A stretch of 64,000 bases of DNA from contig NZ_LIOL01000002.1 of NCBI RefSeq assembly GCF_001418005.1, positions 304,990-368,989 on the forward strand, in the 5' to 3' direction. This stretch comes from Chelatococcus sambhunathii. GTDB taxonomy: Bacteria; Pseudomonadota; Alphaproteobacteria; Rhizobiales; Beijerinckiaceae. The notes under the pieces were generated by a model, which was not told where the DNA came from, did no database searches, and was given only the letters and a program-made list of their open reading frames with translations. Position numbers and translations under genes: made by a program. Of the stretch, positions 19,609 through 28,537 are shown in pieces; the stretch's first letter is position 1, and every line of letters starts with the position of its first letter.

Positions 19609-22023
19609 TCAATAGAGGCCGCCCGAACCGCTGCCGACGCCGGCGGGCGGGGCTGCGCCGTAGCTTTCAGGGGCCGTGTCGCTGTAGCCGACAAGATAGC
19701 CGTCCGGGGGCGCCGTCCCGGGCTTGAACGCTTCGAGGATGGTGCGTCCGCCTGATCCGGCGCGCTGGCCCGAGGCAAGATCGACGCGGATGAGTTTGAT
19801 GCCCGGCGGCACGCGGAATGGCGTCGCCGGCTTGCCGTCGAGCGCGAGCGTCATGAAGTCGCGGAAGATGGGCGCGGCATACTGGCCGGCCGTCGCCGAA
19901 TTGCCGAGCGAGCGCGGACGATCGTAGCCGAGATAGATGCCCACCGCCAGATCGGGCGAGAAACCGACGAACCAGACGTCCTTGGCCTCGTTCGTCGTGC
20001 CGGTCTTGCCGGCAAGCGGCTTGCCGACGCTCTTGACCACGGTCGCGGTGCCCCGCTGCACGACGCCTTCGAGGATCGAGACCATCTGGTAGGCGGTCAT
20101 CGGATCGATGACCTGCTCCCGGTTGTCGATGAGCCGCGGCTCCGGCTGGTTGCGCCACTCCTCGGCGTCGCATCCCTGGCAGATGCGCTCGTCGTGCTTG
20201 TAGATGGTGTGGCCCCACCGGTCCTGGATGCGGTCGATGAGTGTCGGCTTGATGCGCTTGCCGCCGTTGACGAACATCGAATAGGCGGTCGTCATGCGCA
20301 GCACGGTGGTCTCGCCGGCACCCAGCGACATCGGCAGGTAGGGCGCAAGATCGTCGTAGATGCCGAAGCGCTTCGCGTATTCGCCGATCAGCGGCATGCC
20401 GACGTCACGCGCGAGGCGCACGGTCATCAGGTTCTTCGACCGCTCGATGCCATAGCGCAGGGTGTGCGGTCCGGTCGACTTGCCGTCATAGTTCTTCGGC
20501 CGCCAGACCTCGGTGCCGGACGTGATCTCGATCGGACCGTCGACGATGATGGAGGACGGCGTGTAGCCATTGTCGATCGCGGCCGCGTAGACAAATGGCT
20601 TGAACGAGGACCCCGGCTGGCGCAGCGCTTGCGTTGCGCGGTTGAACTCGCTCTGGTCGAAGGAGAAGCCGCCGACCATGGCGAAGACGCGCCCGGTATT
20701 GGGGTCCATCACCACCATGGCGCCGGACACCTCGGGGATCTGGCGCAAGCGATATTGTCCGGGCTTGTCGGCGACGGGTTCCACATAGACGACATGGCCG
20801 GGCTTGAGCGCCTGCGTGAGACGGCCCTTGCGCGTCCACTTGATACCGTCCGGCAGGATCTTGCCGGTTTGGCGCTCGCTCGACAGCTTGCCCGAGATCT
20901 CGCGTGCCGGCTGCAGCCCGATGGTGGCCTCACGGTCGCTGACCTCGAGCACGACGGCGAGTCGCCACGGCTGCACGTCTCCGAGCGCTGGAATGTCCGC
21001 GAGGGCTGCCCCCCATTCACCGCTGGCGAGGTCGATCGTGTCGACCGGATCACGCAGCCCCCTCGCCTCGTCGTAGCGCACGAGGCCGTCCACCAGGGTC
21101 TTGCGCGCCATCGCCTGGATCTTCGGGTCGAAGGTCGAGCGCACGGACAGGCCGCCGTCATAGAGCGCCTTCTCACCGTAGCGCTCGACAATCTCGCGCC
21201 GGATCTCCTCGGCAAAGAAGCCGGCCGAATAGGTGTTGGGCGAGAGCGTGCGGGGATTGACCTCAAGCGGCTGGCGCTTGGCGGCCTCCGCCTCCGCGCG
21301 CGTGATGTAGCCGTTGTCGAGCATGCGGTCGAGCACCCAGTTCCGCCGCTCGATGGCCGCCTCGCGCTGGCGGAAGGGGTGATAGTTGTTCGGCGCCTTC
21401 GGCAGCGCCGCAAGATAGGCGATCTCCGGCAGCGTCAGTTCGTGCACCGACTTGCCGAAATAGTTCAGCGCGGCGGCCGCTATGCCGTAGTTGCCGAGGC
21501 CGAGGTAGATCTCGTTGAGATAGAGCTCGAGGATCTTGTCCTTCGAATAGACCGCCTCGATTCGCAGGGCGATCAGCGCTTCCTTGATCTTGCGCTCGTA
21601 GGTCTGCTCGTTGGTGAGCAGGAAGTTCTTGGCGACCTGCTGCGTGATGGTCGAGGCGCCCTGCTGGCGCCGTCCGGACGCGCGCAAATTGGTAACGACC
21701 GCCCGGGCGATACCTTCGGGATCGACACCGTTGTGCCGATAGAAGTTCTTGTCCTCAGCCGACAGGAAGGCCTCGATGACGAGATTGGGAACGGCTTGGA
21801 TGGGGAGGAAAAGTCGCTTCTCGCGCGAATATTCGGCCACCAGACTGCCGTCGCTGGCGTGGACGCGCGTCATCACCGGCGGCTCGTAATTGGCGAGCTG
21901 CTTGTGGTCCGGCAGGTCCTGGGAATATTTCCAGACGAAGAAGCCGACGATGGAAGCCCCGATGACGAAAAGAATCGCCCCGGCAGCAAACAGAAATCCA
22001 AGAAAGCGAACTATCAAACGCAT
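19609..22023 (-). CDS. mrcA: Penicillin-binding protein 1A (bifunctional transglycosylase/transpeptidase)
   Basis: Class A PBP of 804 residues, anchored by one N-terminal membrane segment (residues about 5-30) and acting in the periplasm. The GT51 transglycosylase domain has the catalytic Glu90 in SAEDKNFYRH and the GASTITQQVAKN motif. The transpeptidase domain has SxxK at 472-475 (GSSFKP), SKN at 529-531 and KTGT from 673. The 230-residue linker between them (about 240-430) carries the OB-like insert typical of PBP1a. The C-terminal tail is Gly/Pro/Ser rich. It lies downstream of the amidase gene on the same strand, a common pairing of cell-wall synthesis and remodelling. Confidence 0.96.
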   Translation of the reverse strand: MRLIVRFLGFLFAAGAILFVIGASIVGFFVWKYSQDLPDHKQLANYEPPVMTRVHASDGSLVAEYSREKRLFLPIQAVPNLVIEAFLSAEDKNFYRHNGVDPEGIARAVVTNLRASGRRQQGASTITQQVAKNFLLTNEQTYERKIKEALIALRIEAVYSKDKILELYLNEIYLGLGNYGIAAAALNYFGKSVHELTLPEIAYLAALPKAPNNYHPFRQREAAIERRNWVLDRMLDNGYITRAEAEAAKRQPLEVNPRTLSPNTYSAGFFAEEIRREIVERYGEKALYDGGLSVRSTFDPKIQAMARKTLVDGLVRYDEARGLRDPVDTIDLASGEWGAALADIPALGDVQPWRLAVVLEVSDREATIGLQPAREISGKLSSERQTGKILPDGIKWTRKGRLTQALKPGHVVYVEPVADKPGQYRLRQIPEVSGAMVVMDPNTGRVFAMVGGFSFDQSEFNRATQALRQPGSSFKPFVYAAAIDNGYTPSSIIVDGPIEITSGTEVWRPKNYDGKSTGPHTLRYGIERSKNLMTVRLARDVGMPLIGEYAKRFGIYDDLAPYLPMSLGAGETTVLRMTTAYSMFVNGGKRIKPTLIDRIQDRWGHTIYKHDERICQGCDAEEWRNQPEPRLIDNREQVIDPMTAYQMVSILEGVVQRGTATVVKSVGKPLAGKTGTTNEAKDVWFVGFSPDLAVGIYLGYDRPRSLGNSATAGQYAAPIFRDFMTLALDGKPATPFRVPPGIKLIRVDLASGQRAGSGGRTILEAFKPGTAPPDGYLVGYSDTAPESYGAAPPAGVGSGSGGLY

Positions 22024-22192
22024 CCGTTGAAGGCCCGTCGCCCGTTGCTTCTTCCCGCCGCCGCAGCAGCGCCGGTGGTCGTTCCCCGGTGCGCCGGCGC
22101 TCCCTCCCTAACATGAGCCGGCCCCACGTGACCAGAAACGGAAAGCGGGAACGGGGCGGAAAGCCGAACGATTCGGTTCTTATCCCGCGCAT

Positions 22193-23458
22193 CTATGGAG
22201 AAACTGCGGCGTCGGGCTGAGCCGCAAGGCGGGTCGCAAAGAAGCGGTCGACGGCCTCCACGAGCGCGGCGCTCGATTTGTCGCGCCAGGCGTCGGACAC
22301 GAGGAGGTCGGCGTCCTTGGCGCTCGACAGGTAGCCGAGTTCGATAAGCGCGGAGGGGATGTCCGGCGCCTTGAGGACGATGAAGCCGGCCGAGCGTAGC
22401 GGGTTCTTGTTGAGCGCCACGACGTCGCGCAGGCTGTTCACCACCTTGTTGGCAAAATCGAGCGAGAAGACCCGCGTCTCGCGCTTGGTCAGTTCGGCGA
22501 GGATGCCGGCAATCTCGTTCGGATCCTCGACCACGTCGACGCCGGCGATCTGGTCGGCCAGGTTCTCCTTGGCGGCGAGGCGCTCGGCCTCGGCATCGCT
22601 GGCGAAGGCCGAGCCGGTGTAGATGGTCGCCCCGCGAACGCGGCTGCTGTCGGACAGCGTGTCGGCATGGATGGAGATGAACAGCGAAGCCCCCGCCTTC
22701 TGGGCCATGCGCCAGCGCCCGCCGAGCGAGACAAAGGTGTCGCTCGTGCGCGTCAGCATGACCCTGTAGCGTCCCGTCTCCTCCAACCGCTGCCTGAAAC
22801 GTTCGGCGAAGGCGAAGACAACGTCCTTCTCGGCCACGCCGTTGACGCCGATCGCGCCGGGGTCGACGCCGCCGTGACCGGGATCGATGACGATCAGTGG
22901 CTTGTCGCCCACGGGCGGAACCGGCTGCTGTGCCGTGCTGGCAGGCAGCGGTTCGGGCTCCACCATCGGCTTGAGGGCCGTCTTGCGGTAGCTGGCCCGG
23001 TCGGTGCGTGACAGCTCGATGACGAGCAGCGCGCCCTCTCCCAAGGCCCGGCTGTCGATGCGCTCGACGAGGGCCGGCTGCGCAAGATCGATGACGATGC
23101 GCGAGCGGCCCGGCGCGAAGAGGCCGAAGCGATAGGAGGAGATGACTCCCGCGCCCTTGCGGCCGGCATTGGCCGGCAGTTGGAAATTCACCTCGGGCAG
23201 GTCGACGATGACCCGGTCGGGTCGCTCGAGCAGGAAGGCCTTGGCATCGACGGGGCGCGACAGGGTCAGGCTGAGACGGGTCACCGCGCCTTCGGCCCTG
23301 ACATCGGCAGCCACGGCGACGGCCGCTCCGGGGGGCGTCGCAGGATCCTGCGCGACGGCATCCTGGGGGGCAGAATCCCGGGCAGTGGCCGGGTGCGCGA
23401 GGAGCAGGCCGATGGCGGCCAGGCAGACCAAGAAGGGCTGCGCGGCGCGGTGCCTCAT
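22193..23458 (-). CDS. N-acetylmuramoyl-L-alanine amidase (AMIN + amidase_3)
   Basis: Periplasmic amidase of about 421 residues that cleaves the bond between muramic acid and the peptide stem. After a signal peptide (MRHRAAQPFLVCLAAIGLLL to HPATA) comes an AMIN domain (about residues 50-160, with RVIVDLPEVNFQLP) and a proline-rich linker. The zinc amidase domain has IDPGHGGVDPGAIG (His ligand), a Glu in GVAEKDVVF, and SIHAD (second His), with the catalytic Glu in IPSALIELGYLS. I prefer the ATG at 23458, since it gives a clean signal peptide and has a GGGAAGGGCAGGG stretch upstream. An in-frame start at 23527 is possible. Confidence 0.92.
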   Translation of the reverse strand: MRHRAAQPFLVCLAAIGLLLAHPATARDSAPQDAVAQDPATPPGAAVAVAADVRAEGAVTRLSLTLSRPVDAKAFLLERPDRVIVDLPEVNFQLPANAGRKGAGVISSYRFGLFAPGRSRIVIDLAQPALVERIDSRALGEGALLVIELSRTDRASYRKTALKPMVEPEPLPASTAQQPVPPVGDKPLIVIDPGHGGVDPGAIGVNGVAEKDVVFAFAERFRQRLEETGRYRVMLTRTSDTFVSLGGRWRMAQKAGASLFISIHADTLSDSSRVRGATIYTGSAFASDAEAERLAAKENLADQIAGVDVVEDPNEIAGILAELTKRETRVFSLDFANKVVNSLRDVVALNKNPLRSAGFIVLKAPDIPSALIELGYLSSAKDADLLVSDAWRDKSSAALVEAVDRFFATRLAAQPDAAVSP

Positions 23459-24150
23459 GGCCCTGCCCTTCCCGCCTGCCTCGATGCCGATGCGCGCCAT
23501 TGGGAGCGGCCCCTGTCCCACCGCCATTCTTCACGAAACCATCCATTAAGAGATAGGAAGGCCTTGGTTAACACTTCTTCACCAGCGCAGCGACGCTCGC
23601 ATTCCATGCGTGGCCTTCCTGCCACAATCGCGCATGACCCTTGCCAAACAGCCGCATGCGTCTGTAATGAAAAGGCGACTCTGTTTTCGGCGTCGCCGTT
23701 GGTCGCCTCTTTCAACCGGGCGGCTGTGCCGCGGCAGTCCCCCCTCCCCATGGGCAGGCGGGCGCGGCCCTGAAGCGGCGTGCCGGAGCGGCGGTTGTCA
23801 TTCACGTTGCGGTATCGTCCGCAACGCTTTCACGTCGGCCCCGGCTCTTTCCGCGACGCCGGCGTTTCGAGGCTAAGGATCGGAGGACTATGGGCAGCCC
23901 GACAGCGATCGCCCGGCTTGCTCCATCGCCGACCGCAGGACGCGGCGCGATGGTCGGGGGATATTCGTACGGCCTGCTCCGGCTCTTCCACACCACTGCA
24001 TTCCCATCACCCCCTGCGCCCGCATCCAGCGGTGCGCCCGCGACCTGTCGACGGACGCCGCCTGCCGCCTTCCGGCTGGCGGAGCAGACGTTGTTTCGCA
24101 CGGAATTGCCCAGCGGCATGCGCCGGAGGTCGCCCGTATGAGAGTTCAAC
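23459..24150. promoter_or_regulatory. Amidase/rne divergent region with a long rne leader
   Basis: About 690 bases without a firmly supported gene. A fair -35/-10 pair for rne on the plus strand is TTGCCA (23641-23646) and TGTAAT (23663-23668) with a 16-base spacer, which would give a 5' leader of nearly 480 bases. RNase E is known to autoregulate through a long leader in other bacteria. Within the leader a GGCGAC/GTCGCC hairpin lies near 23674-23697, and a small open frame (23890-24141) with GGAGG 4 bases before its ATG ends 9 bases before rne. The amidase promoter must also lie in this region. I cannot place it. Confidence 0.5.
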
Positions 24151-26556
24151 ATGGCAAACAAGATGCTCATCGACGCCTCCCACCCGGAAGAAACCCGGGT
24201 GGTGGTCGTCCGCGGTAACCGCGTCGAAGAGTTCGACTTCGAATCCGCCAATCGCAAGCAGCTTCGCGGCAATATCTATCTCGCCAAAGTCACGCGGGTC
24301 GAACCGTCCCTGCAGGCCGCCTTCGTCGAGTACGGCGGCAATCGTCACGGCTTTCTCGCCTTCAGCGAGATCCATCCCGACTATTACCAGATTCCCGTGG
24401 CCGATCGGCAGGCCTTGCTCGCCGAGGAGGCTCAGGCCGAGCGCGAGGCCGAAAAGGACGAGGAGCGCGCCGCCCGCCGCCGCCAGGCCAAGCGCTCGCG
24501 CAAAGGTGACGACGCGATCGTGAGCGCCGAGCCCGGGGCGGACGACGGCGCAGCCGCCCACGACAGCGAAGGGGCTGAGGCGAACGGCGAGGAAGAGGTG
24601 ATTGAGCACCTCGGCGGCGCCGACGTCGGCGAGGAGGTGCCGGACCGCCGGCACCGTCCGCTGCGTCGCCAGTACAAGATCCAGGAGGTGATCAAGCGCC
24701 GTCAGGTATTGCTCGTTCAGGTGGTCAAGGAAGAGCGCGGCAACAAGGGCGCGGCGCTAACGACCTATCTCTCGCTCGCCGGGCGCTATTCTGTGCTGAT
24801 GCCCAACACCGCGCGCGGCGGCGGCATCTCGCGCAAGATCACCAACGTCACCGACCGCAAGCGCCTCAAGACCATCGCCCAGGAGCTCGATGTGCCCGAG
24901 GGCATGGGCGTCATCCTGCGCACGGCGGGGGCTTCGCGCACCAAGGCGGAGATCAAGCGGGACTTCGAATATCTGCTACGCATGTGGGAGAGCGTGCGCG
25001 AGCTGACGCTGAAGTCTACCGCTCCGGCGCTTGTCTATGAGGAAGGCTCGCTCATCAAGCGCGCCATCCGCGATCTCTACAACAAGGACATCGACGAGGT
25101 TCAGGTCTCCGGCGATGATGGCTATCGCGAGGCCAAGGACTTCATGCGCATGCTCATGCCGAGCCATGCCAAGGTCGTGAAGCCCTACAGGGATCCGCAG
25201 CCGCTTTTCGCCAAGTTCGGTGTCGAGGCGCAGCTCGACGCGATGTTCTCCAACCAGGTCACGCTGAAGTCGGGCGGCTACATCGTCATCAACCCGACGG
25301 AAGCGCTCGTCTCCATCGACGTGAACTCGGGCCGCTCGACGCGCGAGCACAACATCGAGGACACGGCGCTCAAGACGAATCTGGAGGCGGCCGAGGAGAT
25401 ATCGCGCCAGTTGCGCCTGCGCGACCTTGCCGGCCTTATCGTCATCGACTTCATCGACATGGAGGAAAAGCGCAACAACCGCGCCGTCGAGAAGAAGCTG
25501 AAGGAGTGCCTGAAGAACGACCGGGCTCGCATTCAGGTCGGCCGCATATCGGCCTTCGGCCTGCTCGAGATGTCGCGCCAACGCATCCGCACGGGCGTGC
25601 TGGAAAGTTCCACCGTAGTCTGCCACCACTGCGGCGGCTCGGGCTTCGTCCGCGCCACGGCGTCGGTCGCGTTGCACATCCTGCGCTCCATCGAGGAGGC
25701 GCTGCTCAAGAGCGCCGCGCACAACGTCGTCGTCAAGACGCGGACTGAAGTTGCGCTTTACATCCTCAATCAGAAGCGCGTGCATCTGCGTGAGCTCGAA
25801 ACCCGCTTCGACGTCGGAATCGCCATCTTCGGCGACGATACGCTTTCCGGCACCACGAACTTCACCATCGAGCGCGGCGAGGCCGTCCTGCGCAGCGAAG
25901 CGCGCGCGCCTGCGACAGGCATCCGCATCGAGAGCGCGCCGGCCATCGAGGAGGAGGCGGAGGTCGCCGACGAGGACGAGGAGGTGACCGAGGAGGCGCC
26001 GCAGCAGGCCCGCGGCCCGCAGGATGGCACCGAGGACGGTAACGGCAAACGCCGCCGCCGCCGCCGTCGCCGTCGCGGTGGACGCGGTGGCGAGGGCCGC
26101 GAGGCGGCAGCGCCTGCCGGTGCCGAGCCGGCGACCGCGCTCGAATCTCAGGACGATGAGGAATCGGGTTCTCAGACCGCCGGCACCGAAGATCCCGCGC
26201 AGATCGTGGCCGAAGCAGCCGTCGGACTGCCGACCGAGACACCTGCCGAGGAGACGGAGGGGTCTGCGCCGGCCAAGCGACGCCGCACGCGCCGCCCCGC
26301 ACGGGGCAAGCGCGCGGCCGACGAGGCCGGAAACGCAGCGGAAGCTGCTGTCGAGGCCGAGACAGAGTCTCCGGCCGATGCGGTAGAAGAGCAAGCGGCG
26401 GCCGTGCCGCCCGAGCAGCCCCTCCCCGTCGTGGAAGCGGCACCCACTCCGGCGCCGCAGAAGCCGGCCGAGCCGGAGCCGGTGGAGGAGGACGCCAACC
26501 GGCCGAAGCGCACGGGCTGGTGGGCCCGCGCCAAGGCCAGCCTCACCGGTGGCTGA
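24151..26556 (+). CDS. rne: Ribonuclease E
   Basis: Endoribonuclease E/G family, the core of the RNA degradosome, 801 residues. The S1 domain begins VEPSLQAAFVEYGGNRHGFL but is interrupted by a charged insertion (about residues 90-170, rich in Glu, Arg, Ala and Asp) before resuming at QVVKEERGNKGAALTTYLSL, as in alphaproteobacterial homologues. The DNase I-like catalytic domain has the metal-binding aspartates in SIDVNSGRST and LIVIDFIDM. The zinc link is CHHCGG. The C-terminal third is disordered and rich in Glu and Ala, with an arginine patch KRRRRRRRRRGGRGG suited to RNA or partner binding. An intrinsic-type hairpin follows the stop. Confidence 0.96.
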   Translation: MANKMLIDASHPEETRVVVVRGNRVEEFDFESANRKQLRGNIYLAKVTRVEPSLQAAFVEYGGNRHGFLAFSEIHPDYYQIPVADRQALLAEEAQAEREAEKDEERAARRRQAKRSRKGDDAIVSAEPGADDGAAAHDSEGAEANGEEEVIEHLGGADVGEEVPDRRHRPLRRQYKIQEVIKRRQVLLVQVVKEERGNKGAALTTYLSLAGRYSVLMPNTARGGGISRKITNVTDRKRLKTIAQELDVPEGMGVILRTAGASRTKAEIKRDFEYLLRMWESVRELTLKSTAPALVYEEGSLIKRAIRDLYNKDIDEVQVSGDDGYREAKDFMRMLMPSHAKVVKPYRDPQPLFAKFGVEAQLDAMFSNQVTLKSGGYIVINPTEALVSIDVNSGRSTREHNIEDTALKTNLEAAEEISRQLRLRDLAGLIVIDFIDMEEKRNNRAVEKKLKECLKNDRARIQVGRISAFGLLEMSRQRIRTGVLESSTVVCHHCGGSGFVRATASVALHILRSIEEALLKSAAHNVVVKTRTEVALYILNQKRVHLRELETRFDVGIAIFGDDTLSGTTNFTIERGEAVLRSEARAPATGIRIESAPAIEEEAEVADEDEEVTEEAPQQARGPQDGTEDGNGKRRRRRRRRRGGRGGEGREAAAPAGAEPATALESQDDEESGSQTAGTEDPAQIVAEAAVGLPTETPAEETEGSAPAKRRRTRRPARGKRAADEAGNAAEAAVEAETESPADAVEEQAAAVPPEQPLPVVEAAPTPAPQKPAEPEPVEEDANRPKRTGWWARAKASLTGG

Positions 26557-26584
26557 GCCCCACGAGCAAGGGTCGGTATCAAGA

Positions 26585-26608
26585 AGCGGCGGGCCAAGGC
26601 CCGCCGCT
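26585..26608. terminator. Bidirectional hairpin terminator between rne and the DUF1624 gene
   Basis: AGCGGCGGGCC at 26585-26595 and GGCCCGCCGCT at 26598-26608 pair perfectly over 11 positions. It lies 28 bases after the rne stop and 10 bases beyond the end of the convergent DUF1624 gene. There is no long T run on either side, so strength is uncertain. Confidence 0.6.
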
Positions 26609-26618
26609 GCCATCTTGG

Positions 26619-27632
26619 CTACTGCCTCGCGCCTGTCCGGCAGCGATTGACGATGGCGGTGACACGCCCCCGGGTGTCTGCCGACGCGTCCGCGAGATCG
26701 ATACGCTCTTGCCGGATCGCCGCGTCGGCACAGGTGCAATAGCGCTTGCACGCGGCCGCTGCGACACCGGTCTGCTCGCAGCTCGCGCGGCACTGGGGGA
26801 CGAAGCCTGCCGCCACGGAGGGCTGGCGGGTGATGCCGAGTGCGTGGGCGGCAAGGAACATGAGGCCGAACAGCACGGGCTGGTGAACGAGATAGAAGGC
26901 CAGGCTGTGCCGGCCTGTCCAGGCAATGAGACGTCCGGCAAGGCCCGGCGTCCGGCTGGTCTGCAGCCATGCCGTCAGATTTCGGTCGACCGCAAGGCGG
27001 CCGGCGGCCATGCCGAGCAGGACCGGCCCGAACCACGGGAAGAGCGGCACGTAGTCGTTCGACACCGGTACCTGCGTGCCGAGGCCGACGAAGGCGAGCG
27101 CCGGCAGGTCGAACAGCGGCGATGCGACGAGCCCCGGAGCCGCCACGACGGCGATGCCGGCGGCCGCAGCGACGGCCGGCGGCAGCCGCAGGAACGGCAG
27201 GGCAAGCAGGCTCGAGAGGGCGATGCAATGCAGGATGCCGAAGAAGATGTAGCTCTGCGGAAAGGCGAAGAAGGTCACGATGGTGATCGCCGCCGCCGCC
27301 GCGACGATCACCGCGAGCCGCCGCAGGAAGGCCTGCCAGCGAATCCTGCTTCCATGGGCGAGCACGAGGCTGAAGCCGACGAGCAGGAGGAACGAGGCGG
27401 CGATGGCCCGGGCAAAGAGCCGCCAGCCTGGATCGTTGACGACGTCGACGCTCGTGAGACCGAGATGGCTCGCGTCCCATGCGCCGTGATAGACCGCCAT
27501 GGCGAGGAGCGCGATGCCCCGCGCCAGGTCGATGCCAAGAAGCCGGCCGTGGCCATGGATGCCGGCGTTGCCCGGGGAGGCCTCGTCCTCCAAGGTCGCG
27601 GACAGGGACGACCCGTCTCGGGCGGACGTCAT
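26619..27632 (-). CDS. DUF1624 membrane acyltransferase (heparan-alpha-glucosaminide N-acetyltransferase-like)
   Basis: An inner-membrane protein of 337 residues with about seven or eight hydrophobic helices. It starts with the family hallmark RLLGIDLARGIALLAMAVYH and shows FRLPP/LRRLAVIV repeats and FYLVHQPVLFGLMF at the end, as in DUF1624 and acyltransferase_3-like proteins that move acetyl groups across membranes. The real substrate is unknown. After the last helix is a soluble tail with six cysteines, including CRASC and CKRYCTC. The ATG at 27632 has GGAGG 8 bases upstream and is preferred to 27659. It is divergent from eda. Confidence 0.85.
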   Translation of the reverse strand: MTSARDGSSLSATLEDEASPGNAGIHGHGRLLGIDLARGIALLAMAVYHGAWDASHLGLTSVDVVNDPGWRLFARAIAASFLLLVGFSLVLAHGSRIRWQAFLRRLAVIVAAAAAITIVTFFAFPQSYIFFGILHCIALSSLLALPFLRLPPAVAAAAGIAVVAAPGLVASPLFDLPALAFVGLGTQVPVSNDYVPLFPWFGPVLLGMAAGRLAVDRNLTAWLQTSRTPGLAGRLIAWTGRHSLAFYLVHQPVLFGLMFLAAHALGITRQPSVAAGFVPQCRASCEQTGVAAAACKRYCTCADAAIRQERIDLADASADTRGRVTAIVNRCRTGARQ

Positions 27633-27751
27633 GCATTCACCTCCGGCTGCTTCGCGCATCTGCCGCGCGGGTTTCCTCGCTCATAGCCCCTTTTGCCCTC
27701 AGCGAGAATGGGCCGACCGGTGAATGCCGCGGACGAACCTTTCTGCTAAAT

Positions 27752-27762
27752 CGTTTGAAACG
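27752..27762. promoter_or_regulatory. Short palindrome upstream of eda (weak operator candidate)
   Basis: CGTTTGAAACG is a perfect 5-1-5 palindrome in the 195-base divergent region between the DUF1624 gene and eda. A CG-centred, T/A-flanked palindrome would suit a LacI- or HexR-type sugar regulator, but no specific factor is recognised. Confidence 0.25.
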
Positions 27763-27827
27763 GACTTGCGGCCGTCTGCGCTTCGCGTCAAAAGCAAGGG
27801 CAAGACCGGTGAGCCATGGAGCCAGCA

Positions 27828-28472
27828 ATGAGCGACATCCATATCGAGCGAATGAAGGCCTGCGGCGTCATCCCGGTCGTCTCGGTGCCGGACGCGGCCG
27901 CCGCCGTGTCGCTGGCCCGCGCCCTCCTCGACGGCGGCATCGACGTGATCGAGCTCACGCTGCGCACCGAGGCCGGCCTCGCCGCCATCGAGGCGGTGGC
28001 CCGGGAATGCCCGCAGATGTTCGTCATTGCCGGCACGGTCGTGCAGCCGGCCCAGTTCGCTCAGGTGCGCGATGCCGGCGCCAAGGCCGTCGTCAGCCCC
28101 GGGTTCAGCGAGACGCTGGACGATGCGGCCAAGGCTGCCGGCCTGCCCTGGCTGCCCGGCGTCGCCACGGCCTCGGAAGTGATGCGCGCGGGCGAGCGCG
28201 GCCGCACGGCCCTGAAGTTCTTCCCGGCCGAGCAGGCCGGCGGCATCGCCATGATCAAGGCGCTCGCCGGCCCCTTTCCCAAGGTCGTCTTCTGCCCGAC
28301 GGGCGGCGTCAACACGGCCAATCTCGGCGACTACCTCTCCCAGAAGATGGTGATGTGCGTCGGCGGGACATGGCTGACGCCGCCAGCGGCGGTCTCGGCC
28401 GGCGACTGGGCCGCGATCCGCGACGAGGCCGCCAAGGCCCGCAGGAGGGTCGACGAACTGCGTGCAGCCTGA
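27828..28472 (+). CDS. eda: KDPG aldolase (2-dehydro-3-deoxy-phosphogluconate aldolase)
   Basis: Last enzyme of the Entner-Doudoroff pathway: it splits KDPG into pyruvate and glyceraldehyde 3-phosphate. The 214-residue class I aldolase shows GVIPVVSV, the catalytic Glu in IELTLRTEAGL, AGTVVQP, SPGFSE, LPGVATASEVM, and the Schiff-base lysine in LKFFPAEQAGG, then FCPTGGV for phosphate binding. I chose the ATG at 27828 because GGAG lies 6 bases upstream; an in-frame ATG at 27816 is possible. The other Entner-Doudoroff genes (zwf and edd) are 5 kb away on the opposite strand, so this one is transcribed separately. Confidence 0.95.
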   Translation: MSDIHIERMKACGVIPVVSVPDAAAAVSLARALLDGGIDVIELTLRTEAGLAAIEAVARECPQMFVIAGTVVQPAQFAQVRDAGAKAVVSPGFSETLDDAAKAAGLPWLPGVATASEVMRAGERGRTALKFFPAEQAGGIAMIKALAGPFPKVVFCPTGGVNTANLGDYLSQKMVMCVGGTWLTPPAAVSAGDWAAIRDEAAKARRRVDELRAA

Positions 28473-28537
28473 GCCGGTTGCGGCTGCCCTCGCCGACTGC
28501 TTCAATGAGCCCGCGTGCGTGAATGCGGCCGTGGGCG

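Noticed and set aside
20194-22116. 640-codon plus-strand frame over PBP1a
   Set aside because: Shadow of mrcA. No domain and no ribosome binding site.
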